The notes under the pieces: generated by a model
What the model was told of the DNA's origin: nothing
Databases searched by the model: none
The model's input: only the letters and a program-made list of their open reading frames with translations
From: JBIOJM01 sp044450785
GTDB taxonomy: Bacteria; Planctomycetota; Planctomycetia; Isosphaerales; Isosphaeraceae
Length of the DNA: 56,442 bases
NCBI GenBank assembly: GCA_044450785.1
Contig: JBIOJM010000017.1
Coordinates: 1 to 56,442 of the forward strand
Direction of reading: 5' to 3'
Position numbers and translations under genes: made by a program
Shown: one piece after another, positions 19,452 through 27,645 of the stretch
Layout: each line of letters opens with the position of its first letter
Position numbering within the stretch: position 1 is the stretch's first letter

Positions 19452-19932
19452 TGGAGAGGGGCTTTGCGTAGTGGATCTGCCGGGCGACCTCGATGAACCC
19501 GAGCGAGGGGTAGAGTTGCCGGCCGATCGCGTTCTGCTCGAGGGTTTCGATCTTGGCCACGGTCATTCCGGCGGCGCGGAAATGCGACAGGGCGTGCTCG
19601 ATCAACCGGCGGCCCAGCCCCTGGCCCCGCGCCGCTCCGGCGACGACCAGGTTGTGGATCCAGCCGATCCGCGACTCGGCGTCACATTGCATCGTCACGT
19701 AGCCGACCACCGCGCCGGACTGGTCGTCCTCGGCGACCGCCAGCTCCGCGCCGAGTAAGTCGATGTCCCGGTCGACGTCGCGCGCCTTCCGCCATCGCCA
19801 GTCGCGCCCCGCGATCGGGCCGAGCCGCAGATCGATATTGTGGTCGATCGAAACGCCTTCGAACGACGCGATGGTCAACTCGCGCACGACAGGGCGATCG
19901 GGTTCCCGGAACGGTCGAATGTCGATGGCCAT
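19426..19932 (-). CDS. GNAT-family N-acetyltransferase (168 aa)
   Basis: GNAT fold of normal size. The acetyl-CoA-binding motif A is VAGAARGQGLGRRL (about 97-110), preceded by the beta-strand IGWIHNLVV and followed by the C-terminal Y-PSLGF element typical of the family. The substrate is not predictable from sequence. It is the first gene of a likely minus-strand unit GNAT - ABC ATPase - FG-GAP protein, overlapping the ATPase gene by 26 bp. Upstream lies a large heptamer-repeat region rather than another gene. Confidence 0.9.
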   Translation of the reverse strand: MAIDIRPFREPDRPVVRELTIASFEGVSIDHNIDLRLGPIAGRDWRWRKARDVDRDIDLLGAELAVAEDDQSGAVVGYVTMQCDAESRIGWIHNLVVAGAARGQGLGRRLIEHALSHFRAAGMTVAKIETLEQNAIGRQLYPSLGFIEVARQIHYAKPLSNDPGPDSF

Positions 19933-19981
19933 GACTCAGCATCGTACGCGCCGGACCCGTGGGTCGAAAGAGGGTTGTTCG

Positions 19982-20294
19982 TCCTTGGTCCTTGGTCCTT
20001 GGTCTTAGTCCTTAGTCCTTGGTCCTTAGTCCTTGGTCCTTAGTCCTTGGTCCTTAGTCCTTGGTCCTTAGTCCTTGGTCCTTAGTCCTTGGTCCTTAGT
20101 CCTTGGTCCTTAGTCCTTGGTCTTGTTGCCAAGGACTAAGGACTAATGACGTCCTTGGTCCTTGGTCCTTGGTCCTTGGTCCTTGGTCCTTGGTCCTTGG
20201 TCCTTGGTCCTTGGTCCTTGGTCCTTGGTCCTTGGTCTTGTTGCTAAGGACTAATGACTAATGACTAATGACTAATGACGTCCTTGGTCCTTGG
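19982..20294. repeat. Large heptamer tandem array with 14-bp higher-order repeat
   Basis: Starts with three TCCTTGG units and one 6-nt unit, followed by 16 heptamers alternating TCCTTAG and TCCTTGG, that is eight copies of a 14-bp dimer (20009-20120). Then comes TCTTGTTGCCAAGGACTAAG with complementary heptamers, a second array of 12 pure TCCTTGG units (20152-20235), a TCTTGTTGCTAAGG junction, four ACTAATG-like units and two more TCCTTGG. Another short run lies at about 20357-20377. The complementary units allow hairpins. The arrays are open in all three forward frames and so create false reading frames. Confidence 0.95.
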
Positions 20295-20448
20295 TCGGTC
20301 GTCTCGCCGCGTCGGGGCGTTGCGGGCCCCGGATTTGGTGAATAGGATGAGTCGTCAGTCCTTGGTCCTTGGTCCTTGTTGTTGTACGCGTGGAGACCAG
20401 GCGAAAAGCCAACCTGGGTCGAGCCACGAAGTGAGATCGGAGACGGCT

Positions 20449-20910
20449 TTGCTCGTTTCGTATTCGTGCCCGCATTGCCGCGTGCAGCTCGAGACACGGT
20501 CCGACGGCTGGGACGGGTGGCTGCGCTGTCCGGTCTGCGAGCGGGTCTCGCTCCCGCCGGAGCCAGTGGGCTTTCTCGATGCCGGGCAACAGCCTGTCGT
20601 CTCGAGCAAAGACAACGCCACACCGGTGACCACCGGCTTGCCTGATGCCTCCATGATCCCTGATGGCCCACGACAGGCGAGCACCCTCAGGGCATCTCAC
20701 ACCAGCCCTGCACGCCTGATCTTCACAACCGGATTCGTGCTGTCGCTCGTGCTGGGGCTGCTGGCGTTTCTCGACTTGAGGCCCACGTACACGGCGATCT
20801 TCGGGTTCTTGTCGATCACCTTTTTCTTGTTGCTGCTCCGCACCCCGAGGAAGCGTGTGGCACCATGGGGCTTGTGGCGGAGCCCCAGCGTGGGAAAGGA
20901 TGAAGGATGA
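20449..20910 (+). CDS. Small zinc-ribbon membrane protein (about 153 aa)
   Basis: The reading frame extends upstream into the heptamer array, but the credible part begins just before YSCPHC. I chose a TTG at 20449 with GGAG six bases upstream; GTG at 20431 and ATG at 20347 are alternatives. An N-terminal CPHC...CPVC zinc ribbon is followed by a disordered stretch and two hydrophobic segments near the C-terminus (LIFTTGFVLSLVLGLLAFL and AIFGFLSITFFLLLL). The family is not recognised. Its stop codon lies in an AAGGATG heptamer array (20896-20916), another gene ending inside a repeat. Confidence 0.55.
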   Translation: MLVSYSCPHCRVQLETRSDGWDGWLRCPVCERVSLPPEPVGFLDAGQQPVVSSKDNATPVTTGLPDASMIPDGPRQASTLRASHTSPARLIFTTGFVLSLVLGLLAFLDLRPTYTAIFGFLSITFFLLLLRTPRKRVAPWGLWRSPSVGKDEG

Positions 20911-21048
20911 AGGATGAGTCGGAAAGGATCTGTCTTATTCATCCTTCCGCCTTTCGCCTTCCGATGTGGTCAGTGGTCAGGCAGGAAGGGAGAAAGCCGA
21001 AGGCGCTTTTATTCATCCTTCATCCTTCATCCTTCATCCTTCATCCTT
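20896..21048. repeat. Inverted heptamer arrays AAGGATG x3 / CATCCTT x5
   Basis: Three AAGGATG units (20896-20916) and five CATCCTT units (21014-21048) are complementary and lie between two convergent genes, each of which ends inside its array: the plus gene at 20910 and the minus protease gene at 21041-21043. Paired as RNA they would form a long stem, so they could serve as a bidirectional terminator, though no U-tract is evident. Confidence 0.85.
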
Positions 21049-21958
21049 TTGGAAGGGGTGCCCGCGCGGCCACGTTGGCCTGAGGCGAACGGCCTCGCAG
21101 ACGAGCCCGGCGCGTCTCCGAGCGGACGATCGCCGCGGTCAACTTGTGATCGGCGAGCAGGAGGCGAATGCTCTCACGCGAGGCGAAGACCCCCATCTCC
21201 CTTCCTTTGATCAGCTCGGCGTGCCCGACGCACACCCCCGCCAGCTCGCCGTTGGCCAGGTAAAGACCACCTCCGGAGCGACCGTGCTCGGGAATCTTCT
21301 CCGTGATCAGGAACGGTCGTGGGTCGCGGTGGTTGTTGAGCTCGAACGTGAGGGTCTCGACCAGCCGGGTGGACCAGCCGGTGAGGTTGGTCCCCAGGTC
21401 GATCCCGATCGAGTTGACGATGGAATCAGCCGGAGGGTCTGCGTTGTCGCGCGCCAGCCGGGCCACATAGGGCAGCGCGCGCATCTTCGCGATCCGCAGG
21501 ATGGCCAAATCGGAGGCCGTGTCGGAGGCCAGCAGTGTGGCGCTAATCGCGCGCGGCCAGGGTCCCCGTGCCGCCGCGACTCGCTCCATGCCGAGATTAT
21601 ACCGGTGGAGCTCCACGACGACGGGGCCTCGATCACGCACCACGTGGGCGGCGGTCAAGACCAGGGTCTCGCCCTCGACGGACGCGATGATCGTGCCACT
21701 CCCCTGGGACGTTCCCCGCCGGACCAGCACCGTCGGCCGATAGGTCCAGTTGTCGGCCGGCACCGCCGGCCTGCGCCGGGCGACCTCCGGGCCTGGGGCG
21801 CGCGCCCGCTCGGCCGCGCTTTCATGCCCGGCCCGCGGGCCGGCCTGCTGAGCTCCTATCGTCTCCGCACCGGTGCAGACGATCAGCACCAACACACCGC
21901 ACGCAGCGATGGCATCGCCAGACCCGGTCAGAACTCGCCGCCGCCAATCCCCACCCAT
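21041..21958 (-). CDS. Trypsin-like (S1C-type) serine protease, secreted or membrane-anchored (305 aa)
   Basis: Protease of the HtrA-like chymotrypsin fold without a visible PDZ domain. An N-terminal hydrophobic segment (about 15-30) acts as signal or anchor. The catalytic triad is readable: His 105 in LTAAHVV, Asp 150 in TASDLAILRI, Ser 228 in HGRSGGGLY. I chose the ATG at 21958 because the open frame upstream overlaps the radical SAM gene and looks noncoding. The gene is 61 bp downstream of the radical SAM gene on the same strand. The final PLPKG-stop is encoded at the edge of the CATCCTT array. Substrate unknown. Confidence 0.85.
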   Translation of the reverse strand: MGGDWRRRVLTGSGDAIAACGVLVLIVCTGAETIGAQQAGPRAGHESAAERARAPGPEVARRRPAVPADNWTYRPTVLVRRGTSQGSGTIIASVEGETLVLTAAHVVRDRGPVVVELHRYNLGMERVAAARGPWPRAISATLLASDTASDLAILRIAKMRALPYVARLARDNADPPADSIVNSIGIDLGTNLTGWSTRLVETLTFELNNHRDPRPFLITEKIPEHGRSGGGLYLANGELAGVCVGHAELIKGREMGVFASRESIRLLLADHKLTAAIVRSETRRARLRGRSPQANVAARAPLPKG

Positions 21959-22019
21959 GATCGATCGCCGCTCCCTTATTCCAACGAGTGACGGACGGGA
22001 TCCCCTGATGACGACCGAA

Positions 22020-23600
22020 TCAGTGTTGGGGGGACGGGCCGGTCGCGCTTGGCAAACTCGCCCGCACATGCGGAGTGATGACCCGGTTCAGCAAGCTCTC
22101 CGCCGCCGACAATTGCAGGCTGCGCGGCAGCGGAACCAGCTCGAAGCCGAACACGTCCTTGCGCAGCGCGAGGTAGTCGTCGACGCGGTCCCGCCGCACG
22201 CGCATGACCCCGCCGGACATGGGATGGGTCCGACGCCACGCGCAATACCGATTGAACATCGACATGGCCGTGATCCCCGCCGACTGCGCCAGCACGCCAC
22301 TCCTCTGCCAGCCCAGGTGCATCAAGTTGCGCACCGAGTGGCCCGACGAGAAGAACTTGCGGTAACACCGAAACAGCAACCCGGCCAACTGCTCGCGGGA
22401 GAAGTTGGGATGGCGCCAGGTCAGGCACGTCGTGTCGAACCGGTCGAGGTTGTCCTCCGTGAGCAGCCCTTGGGCCACGAACTCGTCGTACTGCTCGGTG
22501 CCGGGAATCGGGCAGAGGATGTAGAAGGAGGCGAACGTCGGGCCCAGCTCGCGCAGCATCTCGAGGTGCCGGTCCACATCCCGCCCCGTGTCCTGCGGGA
22601 AGCCGATGATGTTCGAAAAGTGTGAGCTGATCCCATGCTCGCGGCACAGCCGCACGATGTCGCGGTACGTCTCCGGACGGTTCTGTCCCTTCTTGGCCGC
22701 CAGGAGTGTGGCGCGGCTGAACGACTCGACACCGACGAACATCTGGAAGCAGCCCGCCTTGGCCAGCAGCGCCACCATGTCTCCCTGTCTGGCGATCTGC
22801 GTGTCGCACTGGACGAAGAACTTGAGCCCGAGCCGCTCCTCCGCCATGGCCTCCAGCAGCTCTTCGGCCTCGTCGTACTTGTTGAAGTTATCTGATGTAA
22901 ACATGATAAATTTAACGCCAGCCGCCTTGGCGGCGCGGAGGCTGGCCAGGGTGGTGTCGATGCCCTGGCTGCGGATCCGTCGCCCGGCGATCTTGATCAC
23001 GGAGCAGAAGTTGCACGTGAACGGACACCCGCGGGCCGGGTACAGCCCGAGCATCGGGATGACGTACCGGCCCAGGTCTCTCCGGCCGGGAGGCACGACG
23101 ACCGGCGCGTCCAGCTCCGGCTGCCACCGCCGCTCCGCGCCATAGACCGGCCGCAACTCCCCGGCGGCGGCGTCCTCCAGGATCTCCCGCCAGACCAGCT
23201 CCGCCTCAGCCAGCGCGAAGCTCACGCCGCGGCCGTGCAGCATCGACGTGTCGCAGGTCATCACGTGGGGGCCGCCGATGATCGCCATGCAACCGTCCCG
23301 CCGGGCATACGCCGCGAGGTCCAGCGCGCGATGGAACTGGTGGCTCTGCACGCCTACCAGGGCCAGCAGCGTCCGGCCGCCTCGGGGCCGCCCGAGCAGC
23401 GACATGTACCCCAGGTCGGTATAGACGTATTCGTCGATCGTGTGGACTTCCGCCAGCGTGCCGCCCGGCCCCGCCGGCGTCATGCTCCGCACGTACGGCA
23501 CCGTGCTGTTGGGCATGAATCCCCAGCGAAAGCGCTCGACGTAGCCGTCCGCCGTGTACTTGCTGGGCTTGAGGATCACGACTCGAAGTGGATCAGCCAT
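22020..23600 (-). CDS. B12-binding-type radical SAM protein (526 aa)
   Basis: The layout matches cobalamin-dependent radical SAM enzymes: an N-terminal Rossmann-like domain (about 1-150, with GGPHV at 109-113) and a radical SAM domain with C192-x3-C196-x2-C199 (RGCPFTCNFC) for the 4Fe-4S cluster, followed by the usual barrel motifs such as VGVESFS and GFPQDTGRD. A C-terminal helical domain completes a normal-length protein. The substrate cannot be assigned; relatives methylate or rearrange lipids, pigments and natural products. It starts with ATG at 23600, divergent from the next gene, and probably shares transcription with the downstream protease. Confidence 0.88.
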   Translation of the reverse strand: MADPLRVVILKPSKYTADGYVERFRWGFMPNSTVPYVRSMTPAGPGGTLAEVHTIDEYVYTDLGYMSLLGRPRGGRTLLALVGVQSHQFHRALDLAAYARRDGCMAIIGGPHVMTCDTSMLHGRGVSFALAEAELVWREILEDAAAGELRPVYGAERRWQPELDAPVVVPPGRRDLGRYVIPMLGLYPARGCPFTCNFCSVIKIAGRRIRSQGIDTTLASLRAAKAAGVKFIMFTSDNFNKYDEAEELLEAMAEERLGLKFFVQCDTQIARQGDMVALLAKAGCFQMFVGVESFSRATLLAAKKGQNRPETYRDIVRLCREHGISSHFSNIIGFPQDTGRDVDRHLEMLRELGPTFASFYILCPIPGTEQYDEFVAQGLLTEDNLDRFDTTCLTWRHPNFSREQLAGLLFRCYRKFFSSGHSVRNLMHLGWQRSGVLAQSAGITAMSMFNRYCAWRRTHPMSGGVMRVRRDRVDDYLALRKDVFGFELVPLPRSLQLSAAESLLNRVITPHVRASLPSATGPSPQH

Positions 23601-23993
23601 GTGTGTAACTCGTAGTCCGCTGTGACAACTTCATCATGAGTATTGGAACGGTCCCGACGTCAGGATGCAACGCACGAGGCCCCCCAATCGACGTGAATTG
23701 TGTCCCGGATGCCACAGCCGGCACGAGGTCGACTTCCCCGAGCCGGCACCATCGCATGCCACTCTGCTCCCGCGACTTTGGTGGCTTGAACGCGGTCATT
23801 CATTGTCCGGACCTCCAAAAGCTTGGTTTCGATCGAAGCCGCTGCTCCGACTCTGTTCGAATCCTCAAGAGACCTTGCACACGCCACTCCAAGATGATTC
23901 AATTCGTACGTGCGTTCATTGACCGCGCTTCCTCAGAGTATCGAAATATCGCTGCATGAGCGAAGCGATTCTGTCAGCTTACGAGGAATCACC
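23601..23993. other. Divergent intergenic region, 393 bp
   Basis: Lies between the divergently transcribed radical SAM gene and the TIGR03067-like gene, and must contain both promoters. No convincing -35/-10 pair, RNA gene or repeat could be picked out by eye. Short frames here look like noise. Confidence 0.5.
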
Positions 23994-24467
23994 ATGAAAG
24001 CTGTGACGAATCGGATGGGGATGCGTGCGTTCGCGGCGGGCCTGACCACCCTTCTCACTCTGGCGATCTGTGCAGGTCTGGGCCTGGGTGAGGGCACGGC
24101 CCGTGCCCTGGGCGACGACAAGCCGCAGTCCGAGCTGCTCAAACCCTTCCAGGGCACCTGGAACACGGACGGCGACGGCATCGACGCCAAGTGGACCTTC
24201 GAAGGCGCGATGGTCAAGGCGACGGTCAATGGAACGGATTACAAATGCAAGGCGAAGGTCGACACCGAGGCCAAGCCCCATCCCACGATCGACCTTCTCA
24301 TCGACGAGGGCCCCGAGGAGGCCAAGGGCAAGACCTCCAAGGGCATCTACAAGCTCGACGGCGAGAAACTGACGATTTGCGTCTCCGTCCCCGGCAAGGA
24401 TCGCCCCAAGGAATTCGCACAGGCCGAGGACGAAGCCTATCTGTTCGCCTTGAAGAAACAGAAGTAA
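23994..24467 (+). CDS. Secreted TIGR03067-like planctomycete protein (157 aa)
   Basis: A signal peptide covers roughly residues 1-38 (hydrophobic core LTTLLTLAICAGLGLG). The mature part, starting LLKPFQGTWN, resembles the TIGR03067 domain found in many copies in planctomycete genomes: a small lipocalin-like beta-rich unit with the FQGTW opening and a closing segment near DRPKEF. The ATG at 23994 has GAGGA eight bases upstream. The biochemical role of the family is unknown. It stands alone, followed by a GTGTTCA heptamer array. Confidence 0.8.
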   Translation: MKAVTNRMGMRAFAAGLTTLLTLAICAGLGLGEGTARALGDDKPQSELLKPFQGTWNTDGDGIDAKWTFEGAMVKATVNGTDYKCKAKVDTEAKPHPTIDLLIDEGPEEAKGKTSKGIYKLDGEKLTICVSVPGKDRPKEFAQAEDEAYLFALKKQK

Positions 24468-24480
24468 ACATCGGACGAAA

Positions 24481-24508
24481 GTGTTCAGTGTTCAGTGTTC
24501 AGTGTTCA
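24481..24508. repeat. Heptamer array GTGTTCA x4
   Basis: Exactly four perfect GTGTTCA units, 13 bp after the stop of the TIGR03067-like gene. An identical four-unit array occurs at 30086-30113 just after the JAMM gene. Confidence 0.95.
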
Positions 24509-24588
24509 GTGAAGAGGGAATGTAGACAGCGGCGACCGAGGCCGATCCGGCATGTCTCCACGGATGATCGAGTCCGGATCGGCCGTCC

Positions 24589-26415
24589 TCACTGTCGCGA
24601 CCGCGGTGGGCTCCGGCGATAGACCTGAACGTCGCCCCGGCGATCCGCGAGATCGAACCAGCGCTTCGTGATCCCATCGAGCCGTTCGTCGCTCTTCCAG
24701 ACCAGCACCACATCGATCGAATCCGCATAACGGGACAGGATTCGCTCCCAGTCGCGGAGGCGGTCCGTTTGTTCGTTCGGTTTTTGGTGGATCGAGACCA
24801 GCTCCAGATCACCCGGATGTGGCCGTTCGATCCCCGCCTTGAACTGCACCGGAAAATAGTAGTGCAGAGTCTCGTAGTTGTTCCAGACGACGTTGCCGGT
24901 GTCGACCCCTAGCCAGTTCTCGGCGTGGAGCAAGGGATTGCCGCGGAACCGGCCGCGAGTCGTCACCAGCAGCGTGACGATCCTCTGATCCCGGCCGACC
25001 AAGTCGCCGGCGCGAATGATCTGTCCCGCGGTGCGGTCGGAGTAACGTGCGTAATCCCAAACGATTGCCGACTGGAGAATGACGGCGGCCGCCAGCGCTG
25101 TGGTCGTGATCAAGCCCGGCCATCTCGCTGGATTGACGTCGAAGACCGGAACCAGCGCGACCAGGCCGAGAAGGACGACCCGCTGCGGGAGGAACTCTCC
25201 ATGAGCCGCGCCGAGTGAGTCGGGACCGATCACGCCGCCCACGATCAAGAGGGCCGCGAGGATGATCCAACCCTGCTGGTCGTCACGCGTTCCGGTCTCC
25301 GTGAGGTACGCGGCTGCTTGCCGATCGATGTCTCCGCCTCCTTGCTGCCGCGCCAGGGTCCCAGGCCCCGCCGTGATCCGCCCATACCACCAGAAGACCG
25401 ACGCCACACTCAGCCAGACCACCGGCGCGAACAGAATGAACGCCGGGCCGACTCGCTCGGTGAATGGTAGACCATCCTTGATGGCGAGCGTCAGCGGATC
25501 GGCCCATCCCAGCCGCGCCCCCCAGGCCTGCGGCGACCAGGGATTGGACAGGTTCTGCCAAACAGGGTGCATCGGTCCCCCCTGCCGCGCGATCCGCAGG
25601 TAGAAGAAGGCTAGCACAACCAGGGGAATGAAGCTGACGGACGTACGCGCCAGCGGTGCGAGCCGGCGCCGCCAAGGGCTCCCCGAACCATCGGGAGGGG
25701 AGGCCGACACCGACAGGACGACCAGGCCGAGGACCGTCAGCCCCAGGCTCACAAGGTGACAGAAGTACCCCAGGGTCAGAAGGGCCGAGAGCGCCGCGAT
25801 GCGAGGAGCGCTTAACCGATGGCGGCCAGGCCACCAGATGCCGAGCGTGATCGGGAACAAGCAGGCCCCCAGCAGGAAACTGCTGAACCCGAGGAGCCAG
25901 GCGAGATTCATGGCCAGGAGTGCGGCCAGCAGGGCCGCGACATGCATGCCGCTCTCGCCCGCCACTCGCCATCTCAGCCAGAGCGTGGCCGCCGCCAACC
26001 CCACGAGCGTCACGCTCGTCATGATCCGATCGGCCACCCACGCCGGCCACGCCGCGACCAGTCCCGCCAGGGCGAGATGCCCCGCCCAGTTCGGGATCGG
26101 CTGCCACTGAATCGTGTAAACCGATCCAAACGGGGAGTCCGGGACAAACGACCACGCCAGGATCTGGGCGTTGTAAACATGCGCCGGTCCATCCTGGGTC
26201 ACGAACCACGGGACCGTCCAGACCGCCGCCAATGCTGGCGCCAAGGCGACGACCAGAACCGCCAGGCCGCCACCCCACGAATGTGGCGATCGACCGCTCA
26301 CCGGCGCTTGAGCTCCGCTAAAAGAACAACCCGGATCGTCCGGTCTCAATCGGTCGGCCTCGAAATCGAGGCGTTCCAAGCAAGACCGATCGGTCCGGGC
26401 TGAGGAGCGTAACAA
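24589..26415 (-). CDS. Polytopic membrane protein of unknown function (608 aa)
   Basis: About ten or more hydrophobic helices between residues 50 and 470, followed by a soluble C-terminal region of about 150 residues that ends near RRSPPRSRQ. The overall shape (many helices, early acidic TQDGP loop after the first helix, periplasmic-like tail) resembles GT-C-type glycosyltransferases or O-antigen-ligase-like proteins, but no family signature is decisive, so no function is assigned. The first 45 residues are hydrophilic and the true start may lie further in. It stands alone between repeat-containing gaps. Confidence 0.7.
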   Translation of the reverse strand: MLRSSARTDRSCLERLDFEADRLRPDDPGCSFSGAQAPVSGRSPHSWGGGLAVLVVALAPALAAVWTVPWFVTQDGPAHVYNAQILAWSFVPDSPFGSVYTIQWQPIPNWAGHLALAGLVAAWPAWVADRIMTSVTLVGLAAATLWLRWRVAGESGMHVAALLAALLAMNLAWLLGFSSFLLGACLFPITLGIWWPGRHRLSAPRIAALSALLTLGYFCHLVSLGLTVLGLVVLSVSASPPDGSGSPWRRRLAPLARTSVSFIPLVVLAFFYLRIARQGGPMHPVWQNLSNPWSPQAWGARLGWADPLTLAIKDGLPFTERVGPAFILFAPVVWLSVASVFWWYGRITAGPGTLARQQGGGDIDRQAAAYLTETGTRDDQQGWIILAALLIVGGVIGPDSLGAAHGEFLPQRVVLLGLVALVPVFDVNPARWPGLITTTALAAAVILQSAIVWDYARYSDRTAGQIIRAGDLVGRDQRIVTLLVTTRGRFRGNPLLHAENWLGVDTGNVVWNNYETLHYYFPVQFKAGIERPHPGDLELVSIHQKPNEQTDRLRDWERILSRYADSIDVVLVWKSDERLDGITKRWFDLADRRGDVQVYRRSPPRSRQ

Positions 26416-26790
26416 CCGGACTGACGACCGTCACAACTTTCTCCGGCCGTATCATGCCATCTCCAGATCGAACGCGCACGGAGATACGGTCGCAGCCGCT
26501 GCTGTGCGGCGAGGTCCAAAATCACGCGGCATCGACCGACGCCGGGCAACGCAGGCCCGGCCTGGTGTTACCGAGACTATAACGCATGATTCGGCCGGGC
26601 GCCAAAATAATTCAAGTTCAGGGTCGGCCTCAAGCCCCCGCAGACCACGCCTCTCCCTGCACCCAGGCGACACGATCTGGATGCGATAAGGCGACCGGCA
26701 GATGGAAATATACCCGGGGCCGAGTGATTGTGGGACGGATTGGCAATCCGTCCTACGGTGAATTTGCATCCGCCGGTCGCCTAACGGTCG
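26416..26790. other. Intergenic region containing palindromic element A
   Basis: The right third is palindromic element A (26689-26782). The remainder shows no open frame of convincing composition and no RNA gene that I can recognise. It should contain the promoter of the minus-strand membrane-protein gene. Confidence 0.5.
26689..26782. repeat. Palindromic MITE-like element, copy A
   Basis: The ends AGGCGACCGG and CCGGTCGCCT are inverted repeats; the centre GGACGGATTGGCAATCCGTCC is a strong hairpin. The 94-bp sequence closely matches the reverse complement of 30144-30240, so the two copies are in opposite orientation. It has no coding capacity. Confidence 0.88.
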
Positions 26791-27045
26791 TCAGGCCCGG
26801 TTGCCTTCGGCCGCGGACTCCGCCGGCGGAGCCGGCGCCGGCGTGCCCAGGGACGTCACCAGTGCGACATCGATCACCTCCCACCCGCCTCCCGGCAGGA
26901 CGGCGATTGCGATCCGCGGGTGATCAGAATCCCAGGCGACGGCGTCGGGATGCCTGACCTGGATCTCTCTCCCGTCCGCCATCCGGATGAAGAACGGCTG
27001 GAAGGGTCGCTGATCCTTCGCTTTCTTCAGCTCTTCGATCCTCAT
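26791..27045 (-). CDS. Small hypothetical protein (84 aa)
   Basis: Starts MRIEELKKA with GGAAAG upstream of the ATG at 27045. It has a compact beta-rich pattern (FFIRMADGREIQVRHPDAVAW, IAIAVLPGGGWEVIDVALVTSL) and a short disordered tail. Proteins of this look are common in planctomycetes and seem to be small all-beta stand-alone domains, but no function is known to me. It sits between palindromic element A and the divergent Ubl gene, separated from it by 204 bp. Confidence 0.7.
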   Translation of the reverse strand: MRIEELKKAKDQRPFQPFFIRMADGREIQVRHPDAVAWDSDHPRIAIAVLPGGGWEVIDVALVTSLGTPAPAPPAESAAEGNRA

Positions 27046-27249
27046 GTCACTTTCCGCGTGTTGATCCCCCGGGAATCACGGTGTCCACCGGGATGATAAC
27101 ACGACACGGGCACTCCCTGCACATCTCGTTGGCGTTTCGTTACGCTACGTGATCGGACGCGGCGTGATTTTGACTTGCTTCCGGTTGTTTGTCGGCGCAT
27201 CCTATCACGCATGAACAGTCACGGCGACCTCTCAAGTCGAAGCATACTT

Positions 27250-27645
27250 ATGAATAATCTCACGATCGAAGTTTGGGATGCGACCGGCAACAAGAAACAA
27301 CTGGTCGAGCTGCCGGCCGACGCGCCGGTGAACCGCGTGATCGCGGTCTTGGTGGAGAAGATGAACCTGCCAAGGTACAGCCCGGACGGGCAGTTGATGA
27401 GCTACAAGTTCCATCACAAGGCCAGCGGGCGGCAGTTGCTCGACGACCAGACGCTGGCCTCGGCCGACATTCACACCGGCGATGTCCTGCGGCTCCAGCC
27501 GGAGATCACAGCGGGACTTGGGGAAGAGCTTGGGCAATCGATCGGAACACCCGAGGAAATGAAGAAGTGTCCCTTCTGCGGCGAGTGGATCCTGGCCGTG
27601 GCGCGGAAGTGCCGCCATTGCGATTTCGGAGGACGACGACGTTGA
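27250..27645 (+). CDS. YukD-like ubiquitin-fold protein with C-terminal zinc ribbon (131 aa)
   Basis: Residues 3-85 have a beta-grasp (ubiquitin-like) pattern close to YukD/EsaB: a first hairpin from NLTIEVWDATG, a helix around VNRVIAVLVEKMNLP, a strand YKFHHKASG, then RQLLDDQTLASADIHTGD and VLRLQPE. A zinc ribbon follows, with C107, C110, C121 and C124 (KKCPFCGEWI...KCRHC). The protein ends FGGRRR, a diglycine with a three-Arg tail. I chose the ATG at 27250; an upstream ATG at 27211 is possible. Its stop overlaps the TTG start of the E1-like gene (TTGA), so the two are coupled. Role inferred: modifier or scaffold of the conjugation system; conjugation is unproven. Confidence 0.85.
   Translation: MNNLTIEVWDATGNKKQLVELPADAPVNRVIAVLVEKMNLPRYSPDGQLMSYKFHHKASGRQLLDDQTLASADIHTGDVLRLQPEITAGLGEELGQSIGTPEEMKKCPFCGEWILAVARKCRHCDFGGRRR

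Noticed and set aside
19982..20378. CRISPR array
   Set aside because: Units are 7 or 14 bp, directly adjacent, with no unique spacers of 25-40 bp and no cas genes. It is a tandem repeat.
20275..20448. Upstream extension of the zinc-ribbon membrane protein
   Set aside because: The extension translates heptamer repeats (LVLG-type residues) and lacks a ribosome-binding site; the TTG at 20449 fits better.
22074..22625. Long plus-strand frame over the radical SAM gene
   Set aside because: Antisense shadow; the minus frame carries the CxxxCxxC cluster motif and conserved barrel motifs.
27250..27645. Ubl as part of a type VII secretion system (YukD/EsaB)
   Set aside because: No EccC/EssC ATPase, WXG100 or other T7SS gene is present. 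E1, E2 and JAMM neighbours favour the Ub-like context.
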